In this document: piece by piece, positions 48,420-59,219 of the stretch
Numbering within the stretch: the first letter of the stretch is position 1
Layout: every line of letters begins with the position of its first letter
Source: Erigeron canadensis
Taxonomy: Eukaryota > Streptophyta > Magnoliopsida > Asterales > Asteraceae
DNA length: 64,000 nucleotides
Direction of reading: 5' to 3'
NCBI RefSeq assembly: GCF_010389155.1
Contig: NC_057768.1
Location: 6,570,501 to 6,634,500 of the forward strand
Notes under the pieces: model-generated
Seen by the model: only the letters and a program-made list of their open reading frames with translations
Told to the model about the DNA's origin: nothing
The model's database searches: none
Position numbers and translations under genes: made by a program

Positions 48420-49415
48420 ATTAAGAGAATCGGTACCATATGGGTATCGGTTTATATGGAACCTAGATCAATACCATTTTTTGTAATTTTTTTAACCAAT
48501 ACCTGTCAGTATCAGGATTGGATAGTACCATGCCCATCTTTGGTTTTGTTCATAAAGGCTTTAAGATATCGTTATAATGGAAAAAAAAAAACTAATGACC
48601 TCAATAACAGAGAGGGCATGAAACACTAATTAAGCGACCCAAACACGAATCAAACAAACAGTTAGCACCTTTAGCCTCATTTGGTATTGTCCAATGGATT
48701 TCTATCCACTTGTCCCTAACCATTTTGACCTTTTTGTTCCTTTTATAAACCCTTATATATGAATAATCTAAATTCAAGTTAACTATAATTTTGTTGTTGA
48801 CCATGCTCAAAAATAGCTTAATTTCAGTTCTCAAACATGCTAATTTCACAGCCCACATAAAATCGTAGTCATGAATCACGAAGCAAAGCAATCCAAACAC
48901 AAATATCCACGAGACAAACAACTAGCATCCTTAACCTTATTTGATCTTACTAGATTCTTGATCCACCCATGACCCATCCCAAGCCATTTTGACATTTTTG
49001 CTCTTGTTACAAAATTACGTAATTTTCTATTCAAACATTACCTTATTTTGTCGTTGATCAAGCTCGAATATAGCTTCATTTTTACGGTTCCATATTTAAC
49101 TACTAAATTAAAGTTAAAATGCAAACAAAAAGTAGCCCTAACAAAACCAATCAAATGGACTACACTGTTTATCGGGTCAATAAATATATTTATCCTCTTT
49201 TCATCAAATCTTTAAAAAAAAATTAATTTGGAGTTGATTATGGGAGATCAACTTTCTACCACGTCAGTGCGTCCTTCACAAACATTTGTATCTTACTACC
49301 CTGTAAAACAAAAACCAAAAATCATACATCTCCTTCTCTACTTGATATATGTAAATAAATATTTTTTTTAATACTTGATGCACTAATATTGAAGAAAACT
49401 GTATATATACAAACA
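48420..49415. other. AT-rich intergenic DNA
   Basis: No convincing gene. A 106-codon minus-strand frame at 48601-48921 lacks recognisable motifs. Two segments (48600-48700 and 48840-48940) share the theme CACGAATCAAACAAACA.../CCACGAGACAAACAACTAGCATCCTTAACC, suggesting an old internal duplication. Confidence 0.4.
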
Positions 49416-49419
49416 GATA

Positions 49420-49584
49420 TTACAGGACAGTGTATATGGGGAAACCAAATCTAACCCTTTCATCAATGGCGATGAAAGCCAATCTCCAGCTTTGGCACCA
49501 CTTCTTGATTACACGAATCTTGATGTTCCAGAAATCTCTTGTTGGATTCAAATCCTCAACAAATGAAAAGTTTTGGTTAGCCAT
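49420..49584 (-). pseudogene. Replication protein A 70-kDa (RPA1)-like N-terminal fragment
   Basis: From ATG at 49584 the minus strand reads 54 codons and stops at 49420. Residues 8-28 read FVEDLNPTRDFWNIKIRVIKK, which fits the start of the OB fold in plant RPA1-like proteins (LxPxxDxWxIxVRVxxxW). The next residues continue the expected beta strands only briefly (WCQSWRLAFIAIDE), then the frame runs into non-coding sequence. The DNA-binding aromatic residues and the rest of the OB folds are absent. Such RPA-like genes are both multicopy host genes and passengers of plant Helitrons. No Helitron ends are placed around this one, so its origin is open. It may be a first exon with lost downstream exons. 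Confidence 0.55.
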
Positions 49585-49975
49585 GAGAGAAAAAGTGATC
49601 TCTCTCTAAAATGTATTTTGGTTTTTTAATTTAAATGAAAGTCTCTCTCTAATTTTAAGATCTAATATCTGGAGCTTGTGTGTGTATCACACATATCGAA
49701 GAACTCCTCCTCAAATAGAGATTTAATTTGAATAATTTTGAATTAAAAGATATGACCAAACACCTTTTCTTTGGTCTCTTGTGTTCCTGCATGTTACTAT
49801 TTCTTGAGCGCATAGGACGGTTGCTTTAGCATGGGAACCTTAACACTGATTAATGCATGACGGTTAACAACTATACAGCTTTGAAGTCTTTTTTTAAAAT
49901 AAATATAAATATATCAAACATAGTACGGCCATGAATATCTACTACTCACATACAAAGTTAGATACATATATTATA

Positions 49976-50266
49976 GGGATTAGTTTCCTGGAATGTAATT
50001 ATCTTTGACTGAATGTCTGTAGTAGGAAAAAACTAAAGTTATGTATATTGTATGTAAGCAACTTGAAAAAGTGTTTATTGTATGTAAGAAAACATACGTG
50101 GCAACCATATACAGGTGCCACTTGTCAGATTTTAATTGGTTGAAACGAAATTTTTACATACAATAAACATTATTTCAAAGTTGTTTACATACAATACACA
50201 CAACTTTAGTTATTTCCTACTATAGACATTCGTTCAAAGTTTCTTACATTCGAGAAAACTAATCCC
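49976..50266. mobile_element. Mutator-type foldback MITE, ~125-bp inverted repeats, 9-bp TSD
   Basis: The ends are GGGATTAGTTTCCTGGAATG (left) and the inverse of GGGATTAGTTTTCTCGAATG (right). The arms stay alignable for about 125 bp (GAATGTCTRTAGTAGGAAA, AACTAAAGTTRTGTRTATTG, TGTTTATTGTATGTAA), with a ~40-bp unpaired centre (CGTGGCAACC...GGTGCCACTTG). The direct repeat TATATTATA flanks it exactly at 49967-49975 and 50267-50275; 9 bp is the Mutator superfamily length. There is no coding capacity. Confidence 0.87.
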
Positions 50267-50667
50267 TATATTATATGTATAAATCTATGCACTACAATTG
50301 TTTAACCTACTAAACTACCTAGCATGCACTCTTTTATAGCCCCATGCCTCTGAGGAGTCTGAATATACGTGAACCAACCTTCTTTTATACGCTTCAAACT
50401 TTATACTAAAACACACAGTATAAACACCTTGGAAAACATACCAATTTCGTCAGCAGATTCGCCCAAAGATGCTAAAACACTGACGTGGGCTAGTTTGCTT
50501 GTTGACACCTCCTTTTTTATGACGCTAGCTTAATTCCTAGACTAGTAGAGAAGGAGATATTAAATGAGTAATTTTATACCAGAAATACCCCAATAAGTTA
50601 GTCTTTCACTTTATAAGTAAATATCATTACCATAATATTATATATTTTCAAGAGTGTCCCTTTTCAT

Positions 50668-50767
50668 TAGGGATGGCAAAATAAACCCGACTCGACGAGA
50701 ATACTCGATACCTGAACCCGTTCGGGGCAGGGAGTGGGGCATGTCCATCCCGACCGATATCAATTAC

Positions 50768-50799
<32 letters not shown>

Positions 50800-51145
50800 C
50801 TTATAGTGATTAGTTTTGAATTTATATTTCACCTTTGTAATTACAATGTTTCACACTTATATTAATTAATTTGTATCTACATTCCACACTTGCATATCCA
50901 TTTCTCAAAACATCAAGAGCATGTAGTATCATTTCTCAAATTAAACAAGATTTTGGTAATTATTATTGAAAAATAACTATTCTTATCGGGTCGGGTTTTG
51001 GGGTATTATTTTACCCCCGACGGGGTCTCCGATAAGGTACCCGATGGGTATCGGGTCAGGTTTGGGTCGTATATTCCTTATCGGGTTCGGGTTCGGGTTC
51101 GGGTTTGACATTATCCGCCCCGAACCCGACCCATTGACATTCCTA
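50668..51145. mobile_element. hAT-type non-autonomous element with 8-bp TSD
   Basis: Terminal inverted repeats are TAGGGATGGCAA (left) and TAGGAATGTCAA (right, inverted), followed by complementary GGGTC/GACCC-rich words. The direct repeat CTTTTCAT lies at 50660-50667 and 51146-51153. The interior holds (AT)n at 50768-50798, a TCGGGTT/CCCGA-rich left part and several TCGGGTTCGGG repeats at 51080-51110. The 73-codon Gly-rich frame here is repeat-derived. Confidence 0.82.
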
Positions 51146-51203
51146 CTTTTCATTAACTATAGTATCCTTTTACGTGAACTCCTTTAATAACCACACCGTT
51201 AAC

Positions 51204-53128
51204 TGTAACACCCCAAAGATTTTAAGGTAAAAGAAATTAACCTCTTTTTATAGTTTTGACATTAAATTAACTTCCTAGTATTTTGTTTTTAGTTATGGGG
51301 TTTTAGTTGGAACTTTAGCGGATAGCGGGTAAAATACCCACAATTGGAGAGATGGGTCGTGGCATCTCCAGGAGGTGCCAGCCATCCCTTTTGGTTATGA
51401 CTCATGCTTCCACTCTATTTCTTTCTTCCCCCATCATTTCTTTCATGCAATTCCTATTGTTCTTTTCAAAATCAAAGCTAAAATCCTTCAAATTTAAGGA
51501 TAGAAATCATAATAGTAGTCATCACCATCAAATAATCTTCATTCAAGAATCAAAAGTTAGGGTTTGTTGGTTAATTGGGGGTGGCCAAAAATTGAGAGAA
51601 TAAAGGGAAGAAATTGTGAATTGAAAACCTCAATCTATTGTCTTCTATTGTTGAGGTATAGATTTCCCTTAATTTAGTTTTATCTTTCTTTTGAAATTAG
51701 GGTTCATGGATAAACCAAATTAGGGGTTTTTGCTAGAATGTGAATTATGATTAATTTTTCTCAATTCCTTAGATAACTTAGTTGTCATTGAGTTATGTGT
51801 TGAGTTTGATTATGAAATTGGTAAGTTCATGTGATAATTTGAGTTTATGAGAAAAGATGAGTTTTTCTAATTATTGAAATGATGACGAAAATGGTAGGTT
51901 GAACTACCGATTGTGATTTTTGGAAATGAAAGTAACTCAATGACAAATGGGTTGGGTTTGGGTTTAGAAAGGCTAGTGATTGAGTTTGACTAGGCTGAGC
52001 TAGTCAAGTTGTGAATATAAGCTTATGCATTTTTATGATATGATCATAGGTTGAAGCTTGTTGTCCATTATCGTTTTAGCTTTATTTTCCAAGTTGCGGA
52101 GGAGGTGAGTATATTTGCATACCTTCATGTATACGTTGGGTCAATCGACCACATTATGTTGAAGTTTGTTTATCCATGTGTGGTGATTGATTTGGTGTAG
52201 GCCCATATGGGGCATAGTTTATGAGGCTCAAGAACCTCCGGGGCCTAAGAACCCTGATAGTTGATCTAGAGAGGCCTAAGAACCTCCGGGGCCTAAGAAC
52301 CCCGATATTTGATCATGGGATCCATGTAAAGTGTTTAGTGTGCAAAGGTGAGTATGTAAATGTGACATGACGATGTCATAGGTGACATGTAATAGTCCTT
52401 TGTACGTTGCCCTCCTTCGTGTTCATAAATGTATGCAAGTATATTCACTAAGCCTTTGCTTATATTTTAGTTGTTTACCATTTTATAGGTAGTTCCGGAA
52501 GAAGGAACTAGTGTGGTTGAATTGAAAGAGTTGAGTAGAGCTTGAAGTTGATTTTTGCAAGATTTGAAGGTATTAGGTCATTCTTGGATGAATGACAAAC
52601 TTTTGGTTTAGAGGCTTAGAAATCCCTCTCCTCATGGCTCTTGGTACATTTTGATATGATAGTCATACTTTTGTTAAAATTATGTAAATGATCAGGTGTA
52701 AATCTTTTAGAAAGTTTGTGAAGTTGCATTTTGGACGAAAATGGTGTCAAAATGGGTCATATGATGATGTTCATGGGATTTGAAACAAGTTGATGTTGTA
52801 ATTATGTTAAAATGTGTCTATGTTGTTGTTGTCAATCTCTGGAATGTGTTTTAAGATGTTTATTTTGAAATTTGAAGGTTACAAGTTTGATCATGTGTTG
52901 AAATGGTTTTAGGGTTGTTGAACTGATGCTCACTGCGGCGCAGTGGGGGTGGTTTTACCCATTGCGGCGCAATGGCAACCCACGACCAAAATTGTTTTTC
53001 TTCCCACTGCGGCGTAGTGGGGCTTTTCCAGTCTCGAGTCCGAGATTTTTTACTGCGGCGCAGTGGGGGTATATAATTTTTTTTTTCTTCGCGTTTTCGG
53101 TTTATCGAGTCTAGTCCTTTCATTAACG
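51204..53128 (+). mobile_element. Truncated long LTR of Ty3/gypsy type, forward orientation
   Basis: It starts TGTAACACCCCAAAG at 51204. It contains GCTTTATTTTCCAAGTTGCGGAGG-type words, a GGCCTAAGAACC repeat near 52240-52300 and CCATTTTATAGGTAGTTCCGG (52478-52498), all reminiscent of Tekay/Del LTRs. A GCG-palindrome cluster lies near the right side. The expected GGTGTTACA end is missing; the sequence changes near 53100-53130 into a C-rich Helitron-like family, so the 3' end is probably replaced or lost. It is a different subfamily from the reverse LTR at 7.8-10.3 kb but shares the start word and the palindrome theme. Confidence 0.5.
52931..53064. repeat. Four near-identical GCGGCGC palindromes
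   Basis: CACTGCGGCGCAGTG (52933-52947 region), CCATTGCGGCGCAATGG (52959-52975), CCCACTGCGGCGTAGTGGG (53003-53021) and ACTGCGGCGCAGT (53052-53064). Each reads as a stem around a central G. Copy 2 differs from copies 1 and 4 at both paired positions (C-G to T-A), so pairing is kept. The spacers between copies are unrelated. Confidence 0.88.
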
Positions 53129-53470
53129 CAACTATCATTCGTCGTCGCCGCCCTGCCGCCACATTGCGCTGGTACCCCTCTCGTTCCTTTATAAAGCAAA
53201 TCACCTCTCTTTCGTTTTTAAACTTTCAGCATTTCAAATACCTAAATTACCCTCATCATTTATTCACTAATTTAAATATTTTTACCTAATAAACCTATTA
53301 TACTCTTAATGAAATTAATTATTTTTACATTACCCCAATTAAATACTTTTTTTTTTACATTAATAACCACGTTGTTACCCACTATTACCACCGCCGCTAG
53401 CGCCACCCCTCTTCCCCGCGTTACTTATCGCTTTCGTCGCATTGTCGAGATAAGCGTCTTAAAAAAAATA
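53129..53470. repeat. Two C-rich Helitron-like end segments
   Basis: The segments 53133-53180 (CGTCGTCGCCGCC...CATTGCGCTGGTACC) and 53385-53465 (ACCACCGCCGCTAGCGCCACC...CGCATTGTCGAG) resemble the GTCGCC-rich blocks at 22.4 and 22.8 kb, as do the intervening AAATTACCCTCATCATTTATTC words. They are decayed members of the same family. No intact hairpin or CTAGT end is present. Confidence 0.45.
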
Positions 53471-53949
53471 AAAATCAAATCTTACCACAAGTATATTTGT
53501 TAAATTAAAATATATTATCTTTAATTGATAAATATACCGAGTCATCGACATCAAGAAGAAAAGGTCATTGTTGTGGTTGCCTCGTCATACCTATCTATCC
53601 ACTCCCACTTTAACAGCTGGATTCCTCCTCATCCCCCCCATTCACACATCACATGTCACCCTCTTCTTTCTAACCACCTATCTTTCTCCGGCCCTCCGCC
53701 TCCACCACCACCACCACCCCCTCCGCCGCCGCCCCTCACTCACCCCTCCGAAACCAACTCAATTATTATATTACTATAATTATCAAGTTAAAACCTTTCC
53801 CCTTCAACTTACTAACCTATTATAAAAATTACAAATATATATGTATAGCAAGTAACTGTTTTTACTTACAGAAATAGAGTTTGGTGTTAAAGCTTCCGAA
53901 TTTTTCGCATTTGGTTCTCAGCTCCCAAGCGGAGGACTCAATAAGTTAG

Positions 53950-53996
<47 letters not shown>

Positions 53997-54205
53997 TTCT
54001 ATCTCTATATGTTCGCATGTTCACATAGTATGTAGTAATAATTAGTTTCTTAGAAGAAATGATTAGAAATTCATACTGTACTGAATTATTGTTTTAATTA
54101 ACTAGATTTTATATATGGATATGTTATAGATAAGTCCCCTCGAAGGTAGCGTTAGGGGTTAAATTTCGGCCCACGTACAGTGTTACATGAAAAAACTTGT
54201 CTCTG
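53471..54205. other. Intergenic; pyrimidine-rich tract and (TC)n(TA)n
   Basis: A CCTCCACCACCACC-rich stretch (53640-53750) yields a poly-Pro frame that looks like a microsatellite artefact. (CT)n(AT)n lies at 53950-53996. No gene is recognised. Confidence 0.5.
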
Positions 54206-54212
54206 GGATGGG

Positions 54213-54375
54213 TCGGGGGTAATTACGTGTCGGTAACGTGTCTTGGATGTTTCATAAAAGACCGGGGTTCAAACCTTACCGGATAAACATCTTTGGCCGA
54301 AAAGTCTAGGAAATAGCTAAAGACTCGACTTTCCCTAGATAACCTGAACAGTGAAAAGGGTTCCGTATATCTTTT
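54213..54375 (+). mobile_element. Possible tRNA-derived SINE
   Basis: GGTTCAAACC at 54266-54275 is a good pol III B box in the context GACCGGGGTTCAAACCTTACCGG, and the unit ends in a T-rich tail (54370-54385). The A box upstream is weak, and no target duplication was found. Confidence 0.35.
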
Positions 54376-54389
54376 TTTCTTTTGTAAGT

Positions 54390-56015
54390 TACTTAGGTGT
54401 TTTCTTTTTGGGGGGAAGTTGCAAGTTTTTGTTATGTTGGGCTTTTTATGGACGTGCACGTACATGGAGAAAGAAACATGTGCGAATATAATACGAACCA
54501 AAGTGGATTTATAACGTACAAAATAAAAAAATAAAAATTAGAAGGGTTCTTGCAAATCGAGTAGCAAGGATCTCCTAAAAGTCTTGATAATTCAATTTAT
54601 GTCATCCATAACGGAAACTACAACGATAATGTTCTATAAATTGTTAGATACTAATCATATAGCTTCCATAGCAAATTAGTATTAAGAAATGAAAAACTAC
54701 ATGAAGATAGACACATTAATATTAACTCAAGTTTAATGATGGTGTTTTGAAAAGTGCAGGACTTGTACAGTCTAAAAAGAAAAGTTTTTATATTTGGTGG
54801 ATGGAAATGCTAATAAAGAAGGCATATCTAAAGCATGAATTGATATATTGATAATTCTCATATTTGTAAGAAGATTGTAGCAAATATATAATCATAAATA
54901 AAGTTCCTTAAATAGGAGTTTATTACAAAATTTTGTTTTCTGATGATTGTAATGAAGCCATCCTGTCTGCAAGTTACCTGCTTACTTCTTCTAGACACAG
55001 AGAAAGTTAATGTTTTACTCAACGTTTCGTTTTCTTTTTAAAATCTACTACACCATCTTACTAGTGTTTTTACCAAATCAGTTCTTGGTTCTACTAGCCA
55101 GGAACCATAATGCCGACGAGTGAAAAGATTCATCTCCAGTTCAGTTAAATGACATTGTAATGGAGATTACCATGTGATAATATAAGGTATTAGACATGCA
55201 TAGGCCAGATAGTCCGAACTGTTGTTATTAATAGATTGACGGCTAATTGGTTATGAATTATTATGTTTTAGTTCCGGGGAAGGAATAATATAATTAATAA
55301 GTGCTTCATGTTAAATTTTAAACTTAATTGTAATTCAACGACCAGTCTTTATAGATGATGTGTTATGTATACTTTTGAATTTTTGGTTATCATTAGTGAA
55401 GGTTCTTATTTGAGACTCAATTAGTACTATATGCTCCCAAGGGATAAATGTAGCTTGAATATGCAACCTTTTTCAGTATTGGTTGTTCCTTTGTTAAACC
55501 GTCAGCCGTCAGGAAGCATCGTTTCTGAATGATACTTAGCTATCTGGCTGTATAGCTGTATATCCATCACAACTGTTATACACTATTAACATGCAAATCC
55601 TTTTCGCAATATGTCTAAATCTTGTAACATGTGAGCATTATGCACCTTTCGTGTCTAACCTTTTGTGTTGTAACCTGCCATTTAGTTACCTTATATATAT
55701 TACTGATGTAATTGATTATTACTACATTTATTATGAAGTAGAAGAGGAAAATATTGATTTATTCTTGGAACTTAACTTGCTTTACATCTTAAGTCTGCTA
55801 AAGGCTCTGATTTCGGTGTCTCTAACGCTTAATATCTTGGGTAACACGTTACGTAGTTTCCACTAATGATGGTGTGGTAATCAGATGTTCATATATCACA
55901 GAACCGTAGTCACAAGGAACTGGAATCGCTTCGATAAGGGATTGCGATACTAGACCACGGTTTTTTGTGTCCTAAACGTGTGTACGAGGGGGGTAGCTCA
56001 TTTCAGTTTGTTTCA
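54390..56015. other. Intergenic, no gene recognised
   Basis: A 91-codon frame at 55591-55866 is hydrophobic and AT-rich without motifs, and is not called. Nothing else is supported. Confidence 0.45.
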
Positions 56016-56023
56016 GTACGAGG

Positions 56024-56207
56024 CAAGGTTGTAAATATCGCTTTTCGGTATCGTCTCGGTCGACCACCGATAAGCGATATATCGGGGATATATCGGGGGT
56101 ATATCGGATTTTTTGGGGATATATCGGGAATATATAATTTCGGTCGACCACCGATAAGCGATATAAGAGGGATATATCGGCCTAGATAACCGAGATTTAC
56201 AACCATG
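56024..56207. mobile_element. hAT-type MITE with perfect 8-bp TSD
   Basis: Ends are CAAGGTTGTAAATATCG (left) and, inverted, CATGGTTGTAAATCTCG (right). The direct repeat GTACGAGG lies exactly outside at 56016-56023 and 56208-56215. Inside, a 24-bp segment starting CGGTCGACCACCGATAAG is repeated at 56057 and 56141 (period 84), with several GATATATCGG words. The open frames on both strands follow from these repeats. Confidence 0.88.
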
Positions 56208-56689
56208 GTACGAGGTACCATATAATCTGGTATGGTGTACCCAATAAATAATTATGTTACTTTCCTTTATTTTTACACATTCACAACTCATAATATATCA
56301 ATATTAATACTTAATAAGGATTTTAATACTCGCATAAACATTGCGCAAGCTACTTAAAGGAAACATAATGCTCAAAGTCTCGGTCAAAAGGTTATTAAAA
56401 AGATGTCGTGTGTTAGTGTATCTGTGGTGTACACAGTTGTATACATTTATTGATTCTTATAGTAAGTGTTTTTAGAAGTAATATATATAATAAGCCTTGT
56501 ACAAAAAATCCAGTAAGTAATATTTTCTATTAAGTGTTTCTAGAGTGTTTGTGTACATAGATGAAGTTGATAAGCTAAATAAAAAGGTCTGGAGGTCTTT
56601 ACGTTTTGGTGACTGTCAAACTCACAGCTACACACTGATTTTTTAACATAATTTTGCCCAACCAAACATCTTTGGAACATAATTTTATG

Positions 56690-57114
56690 GGACCCAAATA
56701 GCGTACTGAGAGACCTGGAACGGCTTATAATATCGATAGAGAACTCTGAATTTTATCGTGAGTGATGACGTACCTACCAAGATTCTGGCACGCAGGGTAC
56801 GTCCCAAGGATAAACTTCACGTTCAATAAATATGGAAAAGATATGTGCTTATCATTAATCCCCACATTTTAGGGAAAAGATAGCACCGTATCATTTATTC
56901 TCGGAAAGGATATATTACATATCAAAAACCCTACTTGGGGACTAAGTCACGAACCCCCTATAAATAGGGGGAAGAATGGCTAGATCGACTCATCATCACA
57001 TACACACATATTCGGCGTACAAGAGGCACTGCCTTACCGCAAGGGAACCGCCAAATAACAACCACATCCACCCCCATTTCCCCATTCTAGGTTACCGGAT
57101 TGGCTGTACAAACA
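56690..57114 (+). mobile_element. 5' LTR of a truncated Ty3/gypsy element (left end uncertain)
   Basis: It ends in ...TACAAACA at 57114, two bases before a primer-binding-site-like word, and contains a strong TATA box in an 18-bp palindrome, CCCCCTATAAATAGGGGG (56954-56971). Downstream of TATA is a plausible R/U5. The left end could not be fixed; 56690 is a guess based on loss of LTR-like character. Confidence 0.5.
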
Positions 57115-57116
57115 AT

Positions 57117-57133
57117 TGGCGCCATCCGTGGGA
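57117..57133 (+). promoter_or_regulatory. Primer-binding site of the Ty3/gypsy element
   Basis: TGGCGCCATCCGTGGGA lies two bases after the LTR end and about 60 bp before the first gag frame, as expected for a tRNA-primed minus-strand start. The form TGGCGCC...GTGGGA is common in plant Ty3/gypsy elements. Which tRNA primes it is not resolved. Confidence 0.55.
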
Positions 57134-57192
57134 CCCCCTCTAACCAGCAAAACCCACAAATTTTTTGTTTTCCCAATTCCTAAACCTAGAAA

Positions 57193-59170
57193 ATGAACGA
57201 CGAAAATAGGCCGCCACCCGGTTTCGGCGAAGAAAGCATAGATCTGAATCGAAACCAGGGAGGTACGCCAATCACGCCTTCCTCCACAGGAGCAACAAAC
57301 GCCCCACCTCTAATTGATGAAGCCTATATACGGCAGAATCATGAAAGCATCTTGAATACCCTACGAAGACGCAGTGGTATTAACAGGAAGAGCAATCAAT
57401 TTTGATGAAGCATATGACGAGTATGATGGCGACACCCCGCCACATGGAAGGCGTAGGCAACCAATTGATACCTGATCAAGGGTGCAAAACACAAACAATC
57501 AGCAAAACAATGCTGCAGGGTCGCAAAGCCACACCCAGGAACAACGCAACCCAGAGTCGAACACCCAGGAGCAACGCAACGTAGGGTCAAACACCCAGGA
57601 AGAAGGAAACCCAGTGTCAAACCCACAGAGTCAAGGGGCCCAGAATGCTCAAAATACGCCGCAGGGAATGGAAAATCCTGGAAGGGCAAACAGCAGTCGC
57701 CCACCACCTGGTTATAGCACCCCAGGACAACAATCTAGCATACCTGGGTATGTCCAATATACGCAACATACCAATATCCCCCAGCATACGGCAAATCCAG
57801 TGCCACCAGGAAACCTACAAGGCATGAATACCCCAGGATATCACAAGGCATCTTTTCAGGGCTTCCAGAATGATAGTCAAAGACCGATCGCAGCAGGCTA
57901 CCAGCAAAACTCCCAGGGACAAGGAAGCCAGGGTTTTTAAGTCAACACCCAGGGGTTCAGCATGCCGTGAGCGCAAAGCTATACCCAAGGTCTACACATG
58001 CAAAGCATAAATCAAACCTACGGACCACAGGCAAACCAGTCTGTGCTGCAAATATACACAGGCTTCCCCAGGGACAACACCAACAAGGGTTCCAAAGCAC
58101 TAGGCCAGGTCCAACCAGGCACAAGACAACAACATCAACACAACGGTCCCCAGGCTGCGAATACAGGTCAGAGTTTTAACCAACATTATTTAAATAACCC
58201 AGTTATTTATAGCCAAGGGTACGACCAATACTACCAGGGTGGGGGACCAAACTCAAATACCTACGGGGCAAACGCATGGGTACCAAATATGTACCAAACC
58301 CCACCAGTGTATCAACCAAACATAACTAGACCATTCAGCCTCAGCAGAACACCATCAAAGTCACCATCGCAGAATGGATAAGGAATTACCCATTGCCAGC
58401 AAACATGAAATACCCAACCCACCTAGGAACTTATAATGGCAAAGACGACCCAGATGACTTCCTACAAAGATTTGAAGGGACAACAGAGATGCAAAATTGG
58501 ATCGAACCAGTGGCATGCAAGGCATTTAAAATGGGATTAATGAATGATGCAAGAGAATGGCTAGGTAGTCTCATAGAAGGATCGATAAACAACTTTGATG
58601 AACTGAAAACAAAGTTCCTATCACACTTTTGCCAACAGAAGAAGCACAAAAAGACACATGTATCGGCTCACAACATAAGGCAAAAAGAACACGAAACCTC
58701 AAGGGATTTCATAGAAAGATTCATCATAGAATCACAAGAAACCACAGGATTACCAGAATCACAAAGGGTTTCAGGGCTGATACACACGGTTGTCGGAACA
58801 GGGAATTGGTTGAATGCTTAAACACGGACCTGGCCGAAACATTCGATGAAGCAAAGAAAAAAGCCCACAAGTTTCTAGACACAAAAGAAATCGGAGCAAG
58901 TAACGCGGATGACTCGAGGTACAAAAAAGGAAGATGGCAACCGAGCAAAGATCAACAAGCAAGATATAACCCGTACAACAGGGAAGAAAAGAGAAAAGAT
59001 TACAACATAGTCCCACTCCCAGAGATGTCCAAGAGCCCAAGAGAAATATTACTAACAGAGGCAGTAGGAAAAACATTCCCTATCCCAGCCAAATTAAGTG
59101 AAAGGGGAAGAAGGGACAAAGATAAGCATTGTGACTTCCACAATGTCACAGGGCATCAACCGATCCAGGT
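57193..59170 (+). pseudogene. Decayed Ty3/gypsy gag (frameshifted, cut at the zinc knuckle)
   Basis: Successive open pieces lie in three frames: 57193-57405, 57482-57940, 57998-58381 and 58393-58821, then from about 58800 to 59165 in a third frame. The first pieces are Gln/Pro/Asn-rich with repeated NTQEQRN units (57530-57620). The piece at 58393 is the conserved gag core (LGTYNGKDDPDDFLQRFEG, then ...AREWLGSL and ETSRDFIERF). The last piece is basic and reaches CDFHNVTGH, the first half of a retroviral-type zinc knuckle, where similarity stops near 59165. Protease, RT, integrase and the 3' LTR are absent. A single large deletion or a truncated insertion would explain this. The third-frame shift lies near 58790. 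Confidence 0.8.
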
Positions 59171-59219
59171 CGCGACCCTCTATGGCCCATCTGGAATAAA
59201 ATTGTCTGTGCTTCTCTGA

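Noticed and set aside
53525..53825. Proline-rich open frames
   Set aside because: They come from a CCACCACC/CCGCCG tract and have no start context, splice partners or conserved motif.
56003..56291. Tyr/Ile/Arg/Gly-rich frames on both strands
   Set aside because: They are translations of the GATATATCGG repeats inside the hAT MITE.
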